A DNA stretch of 64,000 nt from contig JACGCM010001245.1 of NCBI GenBank assembly GCA_014058105.1, positions 2,232,001 to 2,296,000 on the forward strand, written 5' to 3'. Below, one piece after another: positions 31,560 through 44,585 of this stretch (positions are counted from its first letter, which is position 1; each line of letters begins with the position of its first letter). The stretch is from Kingdonia uniflora. Its lineage: Eukaryota > Streptophyta > Magnoliopsida > Ranunculales > Circaeasteraceae. The notes under the pieces are model-generated. The model ran no database searches and was not told the DNA's origin. It saw only the letters and a program-made list of their open reading frames with translations. The position numbers and the translations under genes are program-made.

Positions 31560-34500
31560 CTTTTTTGTGCCCAATGAGTATGATTTGTCATTCGTTTTAT
31601 ATGATTTGACATTTGTTATCATTGATTTGTCATTTCTTATGTATGATTTGTCATTTGTTTCACATGATTTAGCATTTGCTATCCTAGATTTGTCATTTGT
31701 AATATATGATTTGGTATTTGTTATCTGAGATTTATCATTTGTTATCTATAATTTATCATTCGCTATATATTAGTTGTCATTCGTCGTCTATGACTTGTCA
31801 TTCGTTATATATGATTTAACATTTGGTATCTATGAAAAATTGATATATTCGTTTCGTAGATAGACAACATTTGATGTAAATTAATGGTCTATTTGGTTAT
31901 TTGATATAATAAATTATGTTATTTGTAAGTAGACAACATTTGTACATAAAAACACAATTATTTATATGTTATACAGGATTTATCATTTGTTAGGTATGAC
32001 TTGTCATTTGTTATCTATGATTTGTCATTTGTTACCAATAATTTGTCATTTATTAGCTATCAATGGTCTATTTAGTAATTTGACATAATAAATTATGTTT
32101 GTTTGTTAGTAGACAATATTTGTACTTATAAAATTAGTTAACAATGGTTTGTCATTTTTTATCTATGATTTGTCAATTGTTATCTAGGATTTGTCATTTG
32201 TTATATGAGATTTGTCATTTGTTAACTATCAATGGTCTATTTGGTTATTTGATATAATGAATAGTGTTTGCTTATTAGTAGACAACATTTGTACTTAAAA
32301 AATTTGTTAAGTAAGGTTTGTCATTTGTTATTTAGGATTTGTCATTTGTTATATGTGATTTGTCATTTGTTAACTATTAATGGTCTATTTGATTATTTAA
32401 TATAATAAATTATGTTTGCTTGTTAGTAGACAACATTTGTACTTAAAATTTTTTATAACTATGGTTTGTCATTTGTTACCAATGATTTGTCATTTATTAC
32501 CAATAATTTATCATTTGTTAACTATCAATGGTCTATTTGGTTATTTAATATAATAAATTGTGTTTGTTTGTTAGTTGACAACATTTGCACTTAAAAAAAT
32601 TGTTAACTTTGGTTTGTCATTTGTTATTTATTATTTGTCATTTATTACCAATGATTTGTCATTTGTTAACTACCAATAATCTCTTTGGCTATTTGATATA
32701 ATAAATTGTGTTTGTTTGTTAGTAGACAACATTTCTACTTAAAAAATAGCTAAATATGGTTTGTCATTTGTTATCTAGGATTTGTTATTTGTTATCTAGG
32801 ATTTGTCATTTATTATATGAGATTTGTCATTTGTTAGATATGATAATTTTTTTTGTTATATAAGTGATTTGAGAATTTTCAATTGATCTATTTGTTTTGT
32901 AGATAGACAAAATTTGATCTAAGTCAATAGCCTATTTGGTTATTTGTCATTTGTTAGATATGATTTATCATTTGTTACCAATGATCAATTTTTTTAAATA
33001 TATGATTTAGGAAAGTTCAATTGGCCTATTTATTTTGTAGATAGACAAAATTTGATGTAAGTCAATGGTCTATTTGGTTATTTATCATTTGTTAAATGAG
33101 ATTTGTCATTTTTTGGATATGATTTGTCATTTGTTACCAATGATCTATTATTTTTAATAAATGATTTGTGATGGTTCAATTGATCTATTTGTTTTATAGA
33201 TAGACAAAATTTGATACAAGTCAATAGTCTATTTTGTTATTTGTCATTTGTTATATGAAATTTGTCATTTGTTAGACATGATTTGCCATTTACTACCAAT
33301 GATTGATTTTTTTTAATATATGATTTGTGAAGGTTTACTCCATTCTATTTGTTACAAATTACAAATCTCATATAACAAATGACAAATAACCAAATAAACC
33401 ATTGACTTACATCAAATATTGTCTATCTACAAAATAAATAAATCAATTGAACCTTCACATATCATATATAACAAAAAAAAATCATATCTAAGGAATGACA
33501 AAACTTATATAACAAATGACAAATAACCAAATAGACCATTGACTTATATCAAATTTTGTCTATCTATAATATAAATAGATTAATTGAACATTCATAAATC
33601 TCATATATAATAAAAAAATAATCATATCAAACAAATGAAAAATCTCATATAACAAATGACATATCATAGATAACAAATGACAAACCATAGTTTACAAAAA
33701 AATTTAAGTACAAATATTGTCTACTAACAAACAAACACAATTTATTATATCAAGTAACCAAATAGACCATTCATAGTTAACAAATGACAAATTATTGGTA
33801 ATAAATAATAAATTATCGGTAACAAATGACAAATCATAGATAACAAATGACAAACAATATCTAACAAATTTTTAAGTACAAAGTTGTCTACTAACAAATA
33901 AATATAATTTATTATATCAAATAACCAAATAGACCATTGATAGTTAGCAAATGATAAATCATTGGTAACAAATGACAAATCACAGATAACAAATGACAAA
34001 CCATAGTTAACAAAAAATTTAAGCACAAATGTTGTCTACTAATAAGCAAACACAATTTATTATATCAACTAACCAAATAGTCCATTGATAGTTAACAAAT
34101 GAAAAATTATTTGTAACAAATGACAAATCATTGACAACAAATGTTAAATCATAGATAACATATGATAAACCATAGTTAAAAAAAATTTAAGTAAAAATGT
34201 TGTCTACAAATAAACAAACACAATTAATTATAACAAATAACCAAATAGACCATTGATAGTTAACAAATGACAAATCATTGGTAACAAATAATAAACAATA
34301 TTTAACAAAAAATTTAAGTATAAATGTTGTTTACTAACAAACAAACAAAATTTATTATATCAAATTACCAAATAGACCATTGATAGTTAACAAATGACAA
34401 ATTATTGGTAACAAATGACAAATCATTGGTAACAAATAATAAACAATATTTAACAAAAAATTTAAGTACAAATGTTGTCTACTAACAAACAAACACAATT

Positions 34501-35590
34501 TATTATATCAAATAACCAAATAGACCATTGATAGTTAACAAATGACAAATTATTGGTAATAAATGACAAATCATTGGTAACAAATAACAAATTATAGATA
34601 TCAAATGACAAACCACAGTTAACAAATTTTTAAGTACAAATATTGTCTACTAACAAACAAATACAATTTATTATATCAAATAACCAAATAGATCAGTGAT
34701 AGTTAACAAATGACAAATCATTGGTAACAAATGACAAACCATAGTTAACTAATTATTTAAGTACAAATGTTGTTTATTAACAAACAAACATAATTCATTA
34801 TATCAAATAACCAAATAGACCATTGATAGTTAACAAATTACAAATCATAGATAACAAATGATAAACTATAGTTAACTAATTTTTTAAGTACAAATATTAT
34901 CTACTAACAATCAAACACAATTCATTATATCAAATAACAAAATAGACAATTGATAATTAACAAATGACAAATCATTGGTAACAAATGACAAGTCATAGAT
35001 AACAAATGACAAACCATAATTAACTAATTTTTTAAGTATAAATATTGTCTACTAACAAACAAACACAATTCATTATATCAAATAACCAAATAAACCATTA
35101 ATAGTTATCAAATGATAAATCATAGATAGCAATGACAAGTCATACCTAACAAATAACAAATCCTGTATAACATATAAATAATCGTATTTTTAAGTACAAA
35201 TGTTGTCTACTTACAAATAATACAATTCATTATATCAAATAACCAAATAGACCATTGACTTACATTAAATATTGTCTATCTACAAAACAAATAGATTAAT
35301 TTTTCGTAGATAACAAATGACAAATCATATATAACGAATGACAAGTCATAGATGACGAATGATAACTAATATATAACGAATGATAAATCATAGATAACAA
35401 ATAATAAATCTCAGTTAACAAATGCTAAATCATATATAATAAATGACAAATCTTGGATAGCAAATGCCAAATTATATGAAACGAATGACAAATAATATAT
35501 AAGAAATGATAAATCTATGATAACAAATACCAAATCATATGAAACGAATAACAAATCATACATAAGAAATGACAAATTAATAATAATCCA
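31560..35590. repeat. Giant imperfect palindrome of TTTGTCATTTGT arrays
   Basis: Left arm (31560 to about 33345) is built from tandem TTTGTCATTTGTTA-type motifs; right arm (about 33355-35590) carries the reverse complement AACAAATGACAAA. Inside each arm there is a higher-order unit of about 150-175 bases: several motifs plus a spacer containing TCAATGGTCTATTTGGTTAT, TGATATAATAAATT and TAGTAGACAACATTTGTACT. Left-arm spacers begin near 31887, 32062, 32227, 32379, 32526 and 32678. The right arm shows the inverse with similar spacing. The arms meet near 33345-33360, with little or no loop. Confidence 0.9.
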
Positions 35591-35690
35591 ACTATACAGA
35601 CTAGAATCTGACTCCATTCTAACAAATATGTCATATATGAATGACAAAGAAGATATAACAAATGTGAATGATCATATAAATGAATAATAT

Positions 35691-38313
35691 TTTCACGCCC
35701 TAAAATCCAAATATTAGAGCATATCTAAAATAATGTCATCGAGGGCATGCATGTCGGGGAATCCAAAGATTTGCCCCCACAAATAACCTTGCTAATAGGA
35801 AATAGCTCAGTCATTCACTATAGCAATATCATCAATGTAAAAAGAATAAAGCAGAAGCAAAAGAGATATATATACAACTAAAAATATACATAGAATATCT
35901 CGAATAATATACAGCGTCAAAACCTAGATCATACAAGATATGCTACAACAAAAGCAGAAACTGCTGCTATAAAAACTGGAATCAACAAAGCTGAAGCCCT
36001 TAGCAAGACAAGCAACTACTCTGCCTCTGAAAGGGGGGAAATACGAGAGTGAGCAAAACCACGGCTCACTAATAACCTAACAATGTTAAATAACTTACTA
36101 ATAAAACTGGTGCAGAGAAAGAGGATGAAGTGAATAAGATAAAGATTATAAAAGCATAGTAAATACATAAGCGAAGAGTAGTATAAGGAATAGAGTAAGG
36201 CATAGATAAGAGAGAGGAACAAAGATGTATTGAAGTGATGGAATAAAGTAATGATGTGATATAATATGCTGTGATATGCTTCTAGAATTGCCCTAATGAT
36301 GAATGTCTATGATGTTATGAACCCAAAGAACTAGACCCTATAATCAATGTATTGGGCTGATCAGCCGCTAATACATAATAACCTTAAAGAGATCTCAATT
36401 GGATACAATGGGTACAATTTTTGTCAAGCTCGACCACGCTACGGATTTATCACTTGATCAGAGTATTCCAGGCTTTTCAACCCACGGAGCCAACGTTCGA
36501 ACTGTATTTATAATTTCAAGGAATTTCAACCTCACAGAGGATAATATTGGTACCAAAGGAAAACTGTCTCATACCATCCACGCACTCCCAGATAGGTAAT
36601 AGGCATGATTGTACCTATCTCAAACTCACCTACTATTTTAACCCGATGTAGGAATCTGAAATCCTATTGAGGGCTAGCCGATGTAGAGCTTTGTTATGTA
36701 TCCAACCCCGTTAAGTTAAAAGAATTTAAAAACCCACACTGTAAATAGATCCCAAGGATCAAAGCACCACTGCCGCCGACACGGCCAACATACGTAGGAT
36801 AACCCCCTACCTGAGAGAAGGGTAAACAATCCTAACACAGCAGCCCCAACATGGCCAGTACATACATAGGATAACCACCTGCCTCAGAGGATGGCAAATA
36901 ATCCTAACGCAGATGAACAGTGACCACCAGCCCCAACATCAAAACAACATTAGTCTCTACAAGACTGGAATACAGTATTCAAAGACAAACCACAAAAATA
37001 CCACCTAAATGCACAACCACCTAAAGGACAAAAGAGAAACACAACTCTACATGCCCAATAATAGGAAACAAGATGAGTAAACAACTATACAGAGACGAAT
37101 CCAATGATGACTAAACTAAATCACATAGCACCTCAATGCCAAATGCATAATCTCTCTAACTAACACTGATTAAACTAGTAAAGGAATTTAACAAGGAAGG
37201 GAAACTCGCCTGACAAAGGATAAACTGCAAATACAACAATCGACAAGGTAACCCAACCTCAACCTCAACACCACAACCAACAACAATCAAACCAATGCCA
37301 ATAACCCAACACCTACAACAACACAACTCTGTAAACAACAAAACCCTAAATCAACCCAATAATCACAAACTCTAAAACACAAGGGTTCCACCAAAACCAA
37401 AATCTAATCAACAATGAAGGAGATGAATAAGGAAATTAATCACTGAAGGAAGTACGACTGAGCTCAGCAAGGAAATGCAACGAATCAGCAAGAAATAGAA
37501 TAGAGGATTTCAATTTGGAGAGTGAGTGACAGAGAGGGTGTAAGTGAGAGAGAGAATGAATTGGGTAATAAAACCCTAAAGTGACCAACACTCATCGCGA
37601 GAAAGATCAACGACCAAGAATCATAAGAAAAATCTAACACAGGTCGTCAAAATATACATCTGTTTGAACATAAGATATTTTTGTTCGAACAAAATAAAGC
37701 AGAATGAAACATACTCGAACAGAGCAAAGTTTATTCGAATAAAATAAAGCAGAATGAAACATATTCGAACAAAGCAAGGTTTGTTCGAATAAAATGAAGC
37801 AGAATGAAACATATTCGAACAGAGCAAGGTTTGTTCAAATAAAATGAAGCAGAATGAAACATATTCGAACAGAGAAAGGTTTGTTCGAATAAAATGAAGC
37901 AGGAAAGAACTTATACGAACAAAAACTAGTCTGTTCGAATAGAACATAACAGAAACAGCCCAGAGCTCCAAAAAGATTCCCTCCAACAAAAACTGCAGAA
38001 ACCCAAAAGATAAAACCTAACACAGATCCGCCACAGATCACACGCCACATAACAACCAACAATAACAACACCTCCATCAAGCCAACCACAGGCTCCCAAA
38101 ACTTCAACTCAACCTCCTCCGCCCAATAACCACCGAAACCACCAAAACACAGAAAATGAAGAAAGAAGAATTCAAAACCTGATAAATATAATAATATGAG
38201 GATGCACGATGCTTAGTAATATATGCAGATGCAGTGTAACGTATGAGGATGCAAAATGAATAAAATAAGATAATAAATAATAATAAATAAATAAATAAAT
38301 CTGGGATACTACA
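35691..38313 (-). mobile_element. Solo LTR, 2.6 kb, del/Tekay-like Gypsy
   Basis: The minus strand begins TGTAGTATCCCAGATT at 38313 and ends TAGGGCGTGAAA at 35691, matching the usual shape of long chromovirus LTRs. Flanked by AATAT (35686-35690) and GATAT (38314-38318), a 5-bp duplication with one change. MULE A is uninterrupted at this point (3335-3365), which proves the insertion. No internal retrotransposon genes remain, so it arose by LTR-LTR recombination. The related fragment at 61114-61523 shares its first ~300 bases. Confidence 0.82.
37680..37915. repeat. 50-bp tandem repeat, 4-5 copies, within the solo LTR
   Basis: Unit of exactly 50 bases containing AAAATGAAGCAGAATGAAAC, then ATATTCGAACAGAGCAAGGT and TTGTTCGAAT. 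Copies are nearly identical. Each carries two TTCGAA(C/T) palindromes. Confidence 0.92.
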
Positions 38314-38319
38314 GATATT

Positions 38320-39080
38320 AACTATTTATAACTTTACAAAATTATAGAAATTATACATTCCATCAAAATACAGATCATAGTTTTTAAAAATCACCTTCGG
38401 CTCAACTCCCAGCCTCAATATGTCATAAGCAATTGTGTAATGGCATTCATCACAGTCTATCAGATCTAGAAATTTTATCCCCCATAGGATATTATCCATA
38501 AAGACAAGCATATAGTCCCCGCAGTTATATCCATTTGGCTATATTGAACATTTCCTACAACGAGTTATCCATTTAGTGTTTAGACCATAATTATTTACCT
38601 CTGAACCAAAAGGTGGACTACTACGATCGGCAAAATCTGTCTATATCAACATTTTTGGGAGGATCATTGATAGCTGATCTTCAATAAGCTGGTGTCCAGG
38701 AGATAACTTCTTCTTCTGCGCATTTGTAATTTTTGTATCCACCAGTAAATCGTAGATGCATATTTTTCTTCCCTTAAAGGACACACCACAAAGGACCCAG
38801 TAGTTGCCATTAAGATTCTTGGGAATAAGTATTAATTTTTAATTGACCACTTTCAAATCTATTCGATGGATGCAATTTAAAACTGTACAATCCCATTACA
38901 TATATGTAATTTGTTCCTAAATTGATTTCTCTTTCAATTCTACACCGTCTAGAGAGAACATATTATGAGTCCAAACATTAAAATCCCTGCCAATATAGTG
39001 ATAGGCAAAAACATCCGCCAGCACAATCTTTTCTTTATCTGGGCGGGCACGATGTTATGTATCAAAATATTGATTTAGGG
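38320..39080 (-). pseudogene. Ulp1-type cysteine protease core, MULE B copy
   Basis: Same domain as at 3400-4110. Minus-strand blocks: YWVLCGVSFKGRKICIYDLL, KKLSPGHQLIEDQLSMILPK, then YNCGDYMLVFMDNILWGIKF and LIDCDECHYTIAYDILRLG. The catalytic Cys and the triad Asp (IYDLL) remain, but the catalytic His is Tyr (CAC to TAC, about 38810) and the Gln position is lost at a stop. So this copy could not be a protease even if the frame were whole. Confidence 0.8.
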
Positions 39081-39409
39081 TTTTAATGTACACATCAATG
39101 ACCTGAACAGAAAAATAAAATGACAAATTAGATAACATAAATGAGAAAGTTCAATAATACAAATGACAACAAAGACAAAATAAATGATAAAGTGTAAACG
39201 AATAAAGGACAGACAATTTAAAAACAAAAGGTAAAAATTCTTGTACAAATAACAGAGGAAAAATAATAAATGATATAAATACCTCATTGTCCAACCATTA
39301 CTTTAGATATAAGACAAATAGTTTTTTTGCCTATCCTCCTATAGGTACTCATATTGTCTTTCTTAGATTCATGAGATAATTCATCTTTCCTCAGTGACCA
39401 GACTTGGTC

Positions 39410-39620
39410 CACCTTGTTTTCCTCATTCGGGGAGATAGGTCTTTGAATAAAAGATTATAATAACACTCCCAGAAGAAGCTCGTCGAGGTCAGCATGCAAT
39501 AGGTTCATTTGACAAGCCATTTTGAAGGCTCTTTTATTATTATCTTTATCAGTTAGTGTATGCCTCTTCTTTAAGGTGACATCAACTTCTGACTCCATTA
39601 AAACAAGCTGGAACAGATAT
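39410..39620 (-). pseudogene. Conserved segment of the MULE Ulp1 protein, MULE B copy
   Basis: Minus strand: LVLMESEVDVTLKKRHTLTD, then ACQMNLLHADLDELLLGVLL, a stop, and RPISPNEENKVDQ. Aligns with 4540-4790 of MULE A in one frame with conservative changes. Confidence 0.55.
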
Positions 39621-39839
39621 GTTGAAATAAGAAAATAAAATATAAATGTGCATATTACATGAGAATGAGTAATTAGCCAGTTGTTTGGTTTAAAAGTACT
39701 TCATACATTGGTCGGGTCAACAGCTATTTCTTTTATTACTTGGGCAGGGCCAAGTTTTTTCTGTGAATTTCTATCATCATCATCATTGCCTTCAACCACC
39801 TCCTCTTTACTTTGTTTTACCTCCTATTTACTCTCTTTA

Positions 39840-40320
39840 GTCTGTAAATAAATAGACTACAAATGATAAGAGTGATACAAGATATAGGAAAAAAAATGAG
39901 AAGTTACCAGCAAAGAAATGATAAGTTACCTGACTAGCTTCATCTTCAGTTTTTGTAACCTCCGTAGTTTGTTCCTCAACAGATACAGCAGTTGTTTATT
40001 CTGCACTAGCCTATAAATAAACATAATACAAATGATAAGAGTGATACAAGATATGGGAAAATAAATATAAAAAAATGAGAAGTTACCAGCGAAGAACAAA
40101 TAAATTACCTAACTAGCTTCATTCTTCAGTTTTCACAACCTCTGTAGTCTATTCCTTGACAGATACAGCAGTTGTTTGGCTTGTACTAGCCTGTAAATAA
40201 ATAGACTATAAATGATAAGAGTGATACAAGATATAGTAAAATAAAAGAAGAAAATGAGAAGTGACCTGCAAACAAATGGTAAGTTACCTGATAAGCTTTA
40301 CCAACAACTTCATCCAGGTC
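39840..40320. repeat. Short tandem duplications between MULE B exons
   Basis: A block with ACAAATGATAAGAGTGATAC, AAGATA and GAGAAGTTACC(A/T)GC recurs three times (near 39860, 40030, 40210). Each is followed by a short coding-like piece with CAACAGATACAGCAGTTGTT or similar. It appears to be an expanded exon-intron unit; MULE A has one copy (about 5010-5090). Confidence 0.6.
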
Positions 40321-40899
40321 GAAGAATACTATAACAGTTTTTGCAACCATAGTCTGTACACCAAATAGTAAAGAAGAAACAAATTAAGAATGGTATCGAT
40401 AGGTGATATTTAATATTATGAATAGCTCAATACAAAAAATATTAGTTAAATACCTCATTATAGGCTTCTTCCACTGCATCTTTTATTCTATCATAATATA
40501 CCATAACAGTTTCTTATTCTAAATCCTCCATTTGTAAAATAGGATATACATACATACAATGAATAGTAAAATTAAATAAACAAGCGACAGGGTAGCAACA
40601 AATATGATAGATAGCTTAAAAAAATGTTAGATAAATACCTCTTGAACTTCCTCTTCATCAACAACTTGAGGTTGCTCTTTATCATCTTCAGCTTTTTCCT
40701 TGCCATCTATCTCACCATTCTTCTACTTCACATACAACAAATACAATAAACAAAGACTTCAGAACAAATAAAAGTTCTGGAAAAGAGAATGACAAAGACA
40801 ACTGAACAAATGCAAAAAAAAATTAAACAAATGACAAAGGTCATAAAGTAAATGCCAATATTTTGAAAGACAAATGTCAAATAAAATCATATAAATGAT

Positions 40900-41620
40900 A
40901 AGAAGTAGCAAACGAATGATACCTCTAGAAGATCACCACCATATTCAGACGATATCGCTTTCAAATTTACATCCTTCCTAACTTCAACATCATCATCTAC
41001 CATTAAATCTTTTACCACCTCCAATCCTTCTCCAGGTACAACTTACTGAAGCACATTTTCTGCAGGTTATTAAATATTCTCAAGTTCTGGGAATTCCGCC
41101 TGTCCCTTCCTTGGAACTCTATTAGCGAAGCCCTTCTTGGGGATCTCGGGGATTAAAGTTTTTAATTGGATCAGTAGGACATGATCTAATTGTTTATCAG
41201 TGAGATCTTTAATATGTGTACCTTTTTTCTTTAGGGGTACATCAGCTTCTTCTGCCTTCTTGTTCATCATGCGGGTATTCGTCTTCTTCTGCCTTTCACC
41301 CTTACCTTTTTTCTTCTCTTCAATCTATTGATTTTTTTTTGGAGGTCTCTTAGCACGGTTCTCGGCTCCGTCTTCTTCCTTTTCCCATCTTCTTTCTCAT
41401 TACCTCCTTCTCGCTTGTGTTCTATAGTTTTCTCAGGAGTAGAGAACTGGTACTGCCCAAGGAGTGGAGTATCTCTAAGTGGTAGAGTACTGTCTCTAAC
41501 TGTAGACATCGAAATTTGTTCCAACATTTTACTATGGTTATGCAAAATTTTACCATGGTCATCCAACTTCTGCAACATTTTACCATGCTCCTCCAAATGA
41601 GAGCATACCTTAACCACTAT
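40900..41620 (-). pseudogene. Lys-rich linker of the MULE Ulp1 protein, MULE B copy
   Basis: Minus-strand frames 41267-41617 and 41070-41270 encode MLEQISMSTVRDSTLPL, then LLGQYQFSTPEKTIEHKREG, a Lys/Arg-rich run, and MNKKAEEADVPLKKKG with TDKQLDHVLL. Colinear with 20379-20816 of MULE A (STVRYSTLPL, KKAEEADVPLKKK). A frame shift near 41270 joins the two frames. Basic, probably disordered and nuclear. Confidence 0.55.
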
Positions 41621-42019
41621 AAATCCGATCTCAGTGGCAGAAGAACTGTTATCTATTACAGGTATACTGACTACAGGTGTACCAACTTCAAGTAGTTCGA
41701 TTGCAGGCGCAACACCGATTGCAGGTGTTTTGATGTAATTTCTCTGAAATTTTTAAATAGATGACGATGACAAAGGAAAACTTAGAAATGACAGAAAAAA
41801 GTCTATCAATGATAATAGACAACTTAACAGTGACAGAGAAAAATCAAACAAATGACAAGAAGTAGATATAAAATGCCAAAACTAAGCAAATAAAATGATA
41901 CGAAACCTAAGTTAAATGACAAGGAAGCAATAAATAAATCAAAATCATACAAAGAATGGAAGATTACCATGGCCTCTTGTACAAGTTCTTACTGCATGTC
42001 AGTCTCAGATGGCTTCATA

Positions 42020-43075
42020 GCTATTACCAGCAATTTGGGGTTAGCAAAAACTTTTCAAACGTCACAATTTGGTAACGCTTAAAGGATGTCATCCTCCATC
42101 CCTGTAGCTTAGGGAACAAATATATGGATTCCTCAATTATTGGAAACTTTAGGCTAGGAATAGAAAGGGAAGTCCATATTATCAACACCCAGGTACATAT
42201 GTACAGTGATAAAGCTCTATCCGATTTTTTACCTGCGGCCGATTGATAATCGGCAAACTTCACTATTTGAATCTATAAGAAATTATATACTTGATCACCC
42301 TAGGGGAATCTGTTAAATTATTGTAGATCATCTACGAGATTAACATACTTCACCCCAACGTTTCTTCCCTTGTTCGGGGGGAGAAATGATAATATAAATT
42401 TTAACAAATTTAATCGAAGAACATCATCTGCAAAAAAAATCACATACGGCTTAAAATAAGAATGGGTAAAAATGCCAAATAATACACAATGTAATGATGA
42501 GAACCACAACAAATAATGAATCAAAAATTATAAATACAATAAAGAAATTTTTAGGCTGACAACTACAATAAAGAACGATGATAAAGCAGACAAAACAAAT
42601 AATAAATTAGAACTTTACCATGATGTCTTTCCAATTTTGCCTGCTTTAAAGCATCATCAATTTCCATCAACACGTAAGTATTCTTCTTCTTGGGGAATCG
42701 CCTCATTCTGAAATTTTTCATATGCTCAGGATCAACAAATAAGAACTCATTTGTAATAGGAGAGATACTATCCCCAAAATAAGGTAAACATGAATAGGTT
42801 TCATCTGAATTATCATCCCCCCAAATTAAAACTTCATATCACCGAGATGACGATTGAATATTTCTACTACAAACGTTGATATCGTTGCTATTGGATCAAT
42901 CAACAGTAAGGGTGCAAAGCAGGTGGTACAAAGAGTACCATTCTCCTCTTCAAGCAGAGTTGTAAATATTTTATTAAGTCCCATACCTGTACACTGAGAG
43001 GTATAATTTTTAGCATTAGAGGTACCCTTCTACCCGTAAACTTGTTCAATCACTTCTTTATCAGACTTTATTGTG
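42020..43075 (-). pseudogene. N-terminal part of the MULE Ulp1 protein, MULE B copy
   Basis: Counterpart of 21200-22310. The start codon is changed (ATAAAGTCTGAT against ATGAAGTCTGAT in MULE A), the following block reads KNYTSQCTGMGLNKIFTTLL, and later blocks (VGVKYVNLVDDL; ADYQSAAGKKSD) are conserved. Not translatable as a single product. Confidence 0.5.
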
Positions 43076-43089
43076 GAAGAAGAAGAAGA

Positions 43090-44430
43090 AAAAGTATACT
43101 TTAATCAAACACCTGATAGGAAATAGTAACACAGATAATTTGCCACTGATATAACACTGAAATTACATACATACACAATGGGTATAATCACGACGATTTT
43201 TGTGAAAACAATTTATGGGACTGGGATGATTTTTACGGTTGTCAATCACGCACAACCATAAGAAGAATGAGTTTGAGGAATGGGGATGGTTTTTGTGGTC
43301 TTTGCAGTGGTCGTGTAAGAAGAAAGAGTTTGAGGATTGGGGATGGTTTTTGGTGCCAAAAGCCAAACGAGCTCGTGTGAATCGCACGTGTTGCCTAACC
43401 CTAAGCAGCAGTAACCAAATACCAAATAATATAACTGATGGTGACAGAGTCTGTATGATTCAATATAACTTATGTTTAAATGAATGACAAATCGGTATCA
43501 AAAAATGATAACAAATGCATGAAAGGGTGACTTGGTCTGCCTTACACGTCTCAAAATAGTAATGACACGTGTACATCGAGGAATTAAATTTGGACACGTG
43601 GTGTGATAATATATTTTTAAATAATTCAAACTTTTCTTTTATTATTATTAAGGAAGTGACTTTCGCACTAGTGGAGCCCACGGCCTTACCTCTGTGGCCT
43701 TACCTGTGGAGCCCACGCTTAAAAACCTACTGTAATATTCAAGCAGTTGATATTTTTCTGAAAGAATGGCAAAGTTATATTAAACAAATGACAAAATATG
43801 CTGAACAAATGGCAAAGTTATATAAGATAAATGAGAACTATCTGTTACAAAATGATATATTCTCGGAAAGAATGTTAGAGATTAACTGAATAAATGACAT
43901 AGTTTGGTTGGCAGCAGCCTCACAGATGATTTTCCATCGTTTGTTCCATGAGTTGAGTAAAGTAGAGTACCATCTACATGAATTATGAGTACCATCATTT
44001 CCTTCATGCCCAATATGTAGAGTACTAGTCTTTAATCAAATACTTGGTAGGCAGCAGTCATACAGACAGTTTTTGACAAATAATTGGGACAGTTTTTACA
44101 GTTAAGTAAGAAGAAAAAATTGTTCGATGACTCGGGATCGCTTTTGGCACCAAAAACCAGACGAACTCCTATGAACCGCAGGTGATACCTAACCATAAAC
44201 GATGGGAAATAGTAACAAAATTGGTGAAAAAGTTTGTCTTCTTACAAATAACAAATCTAGTAAAAGGAAGGACAAATTCTACTAAAACAAATGACAAGTA
44301 GTTCATGAGATGGTGGCAATGCCAGCCTTCCACGTAAGTGTGGCTTGATATAATATTTTTAAATGAGTTAAAGATTTTTTACAATTTTTTATTATTTTGG
44401 ATGTGACATTCGTACTTGTAAAGCCCAAAA
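43090..44430. repeat. Promoter-proximal repeated modules, MULE B copy
   Basis: Same arrangement as at 22320-24000 of MULE A, with copies starting near 43105 and 44030 and a short third near 44330. The conserved order in both elements shows that the duplication predates their separation. Confidence 0.65.
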
Positions 44431-44473
44431 TCAAGTAGTTGTCTGCTGCAATATTACAACTTTAGTAGGGGTA

Positions 44474-44576
44474 AATTTGGCTTTTCCTCTTGCAAGTATC
44501 AATTTTGGAATTTATTGTTCCCTGGGTCTGATTTTGTAAAGATGGCAAAAAGTAGTATTTATTATCATAATTTCTG
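44474..44576. repeat. Right terminal inverted repeat of MULE B
   Basis: Ends GTATTTATTATCATAATTTC then TG; reverse complement matches 26657 onward. Followed by AAAAAACAT (44577-44585). Confidence 0.8.
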
Positions 44577-44585
44577 AAAAAACAT

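Larger units (their letters stand above)
26657..44576. mobile_element. MULE B: end-to-end 17.9-kb Mutator-like element
   Basis: Left end GAGAAATTATGAGAATAAAT and right end (reverse complement) CAGAAATTATGATAATAAAT, both followed by ACTACTTTTTG(T/C)CAT and TTTACAAAAT. A second shared block (CCAAAATTGATAC) lies about 70-80 bases in. Exact 9-bp flanking repeats confirm the ends. Left half (plus-strand frames): a mudrA-like N-terminal fragment, repeat-bearing ORF and GRF zinc finger. Middle: a 4-kb inverted repeat. Right half (minus strand): the Ulp1-type gene. No recognisable transposase catalytic core (DDE) was found, so it is non-autonomous or internally degenerate. A solo LTR of 2.6 kb accounts for part of its length. 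Confidence 0.88.

Noticed and set aside
33745..34026. 93-codon ORF rich in LSFVxxDLSFV repeats
   Set aside because: It is a by-product of the TTTGTCATTTGTTA array; similar frames at 35411-35647 arise the same way.
31560..35590. CRISPR-like or centromeric satellite array
   Set aside because: The spacers are themselves repeats, the arms are inverted relative to each other, and the array lies within a defined MULE in a plant genome.
37621..37989. 122-codon ORF with repeats of FYSNKPCFVRICFILL type
   Set aside because: It is produced by the 50-bp tandem repeat of the solo LTR and does not continue outside it.
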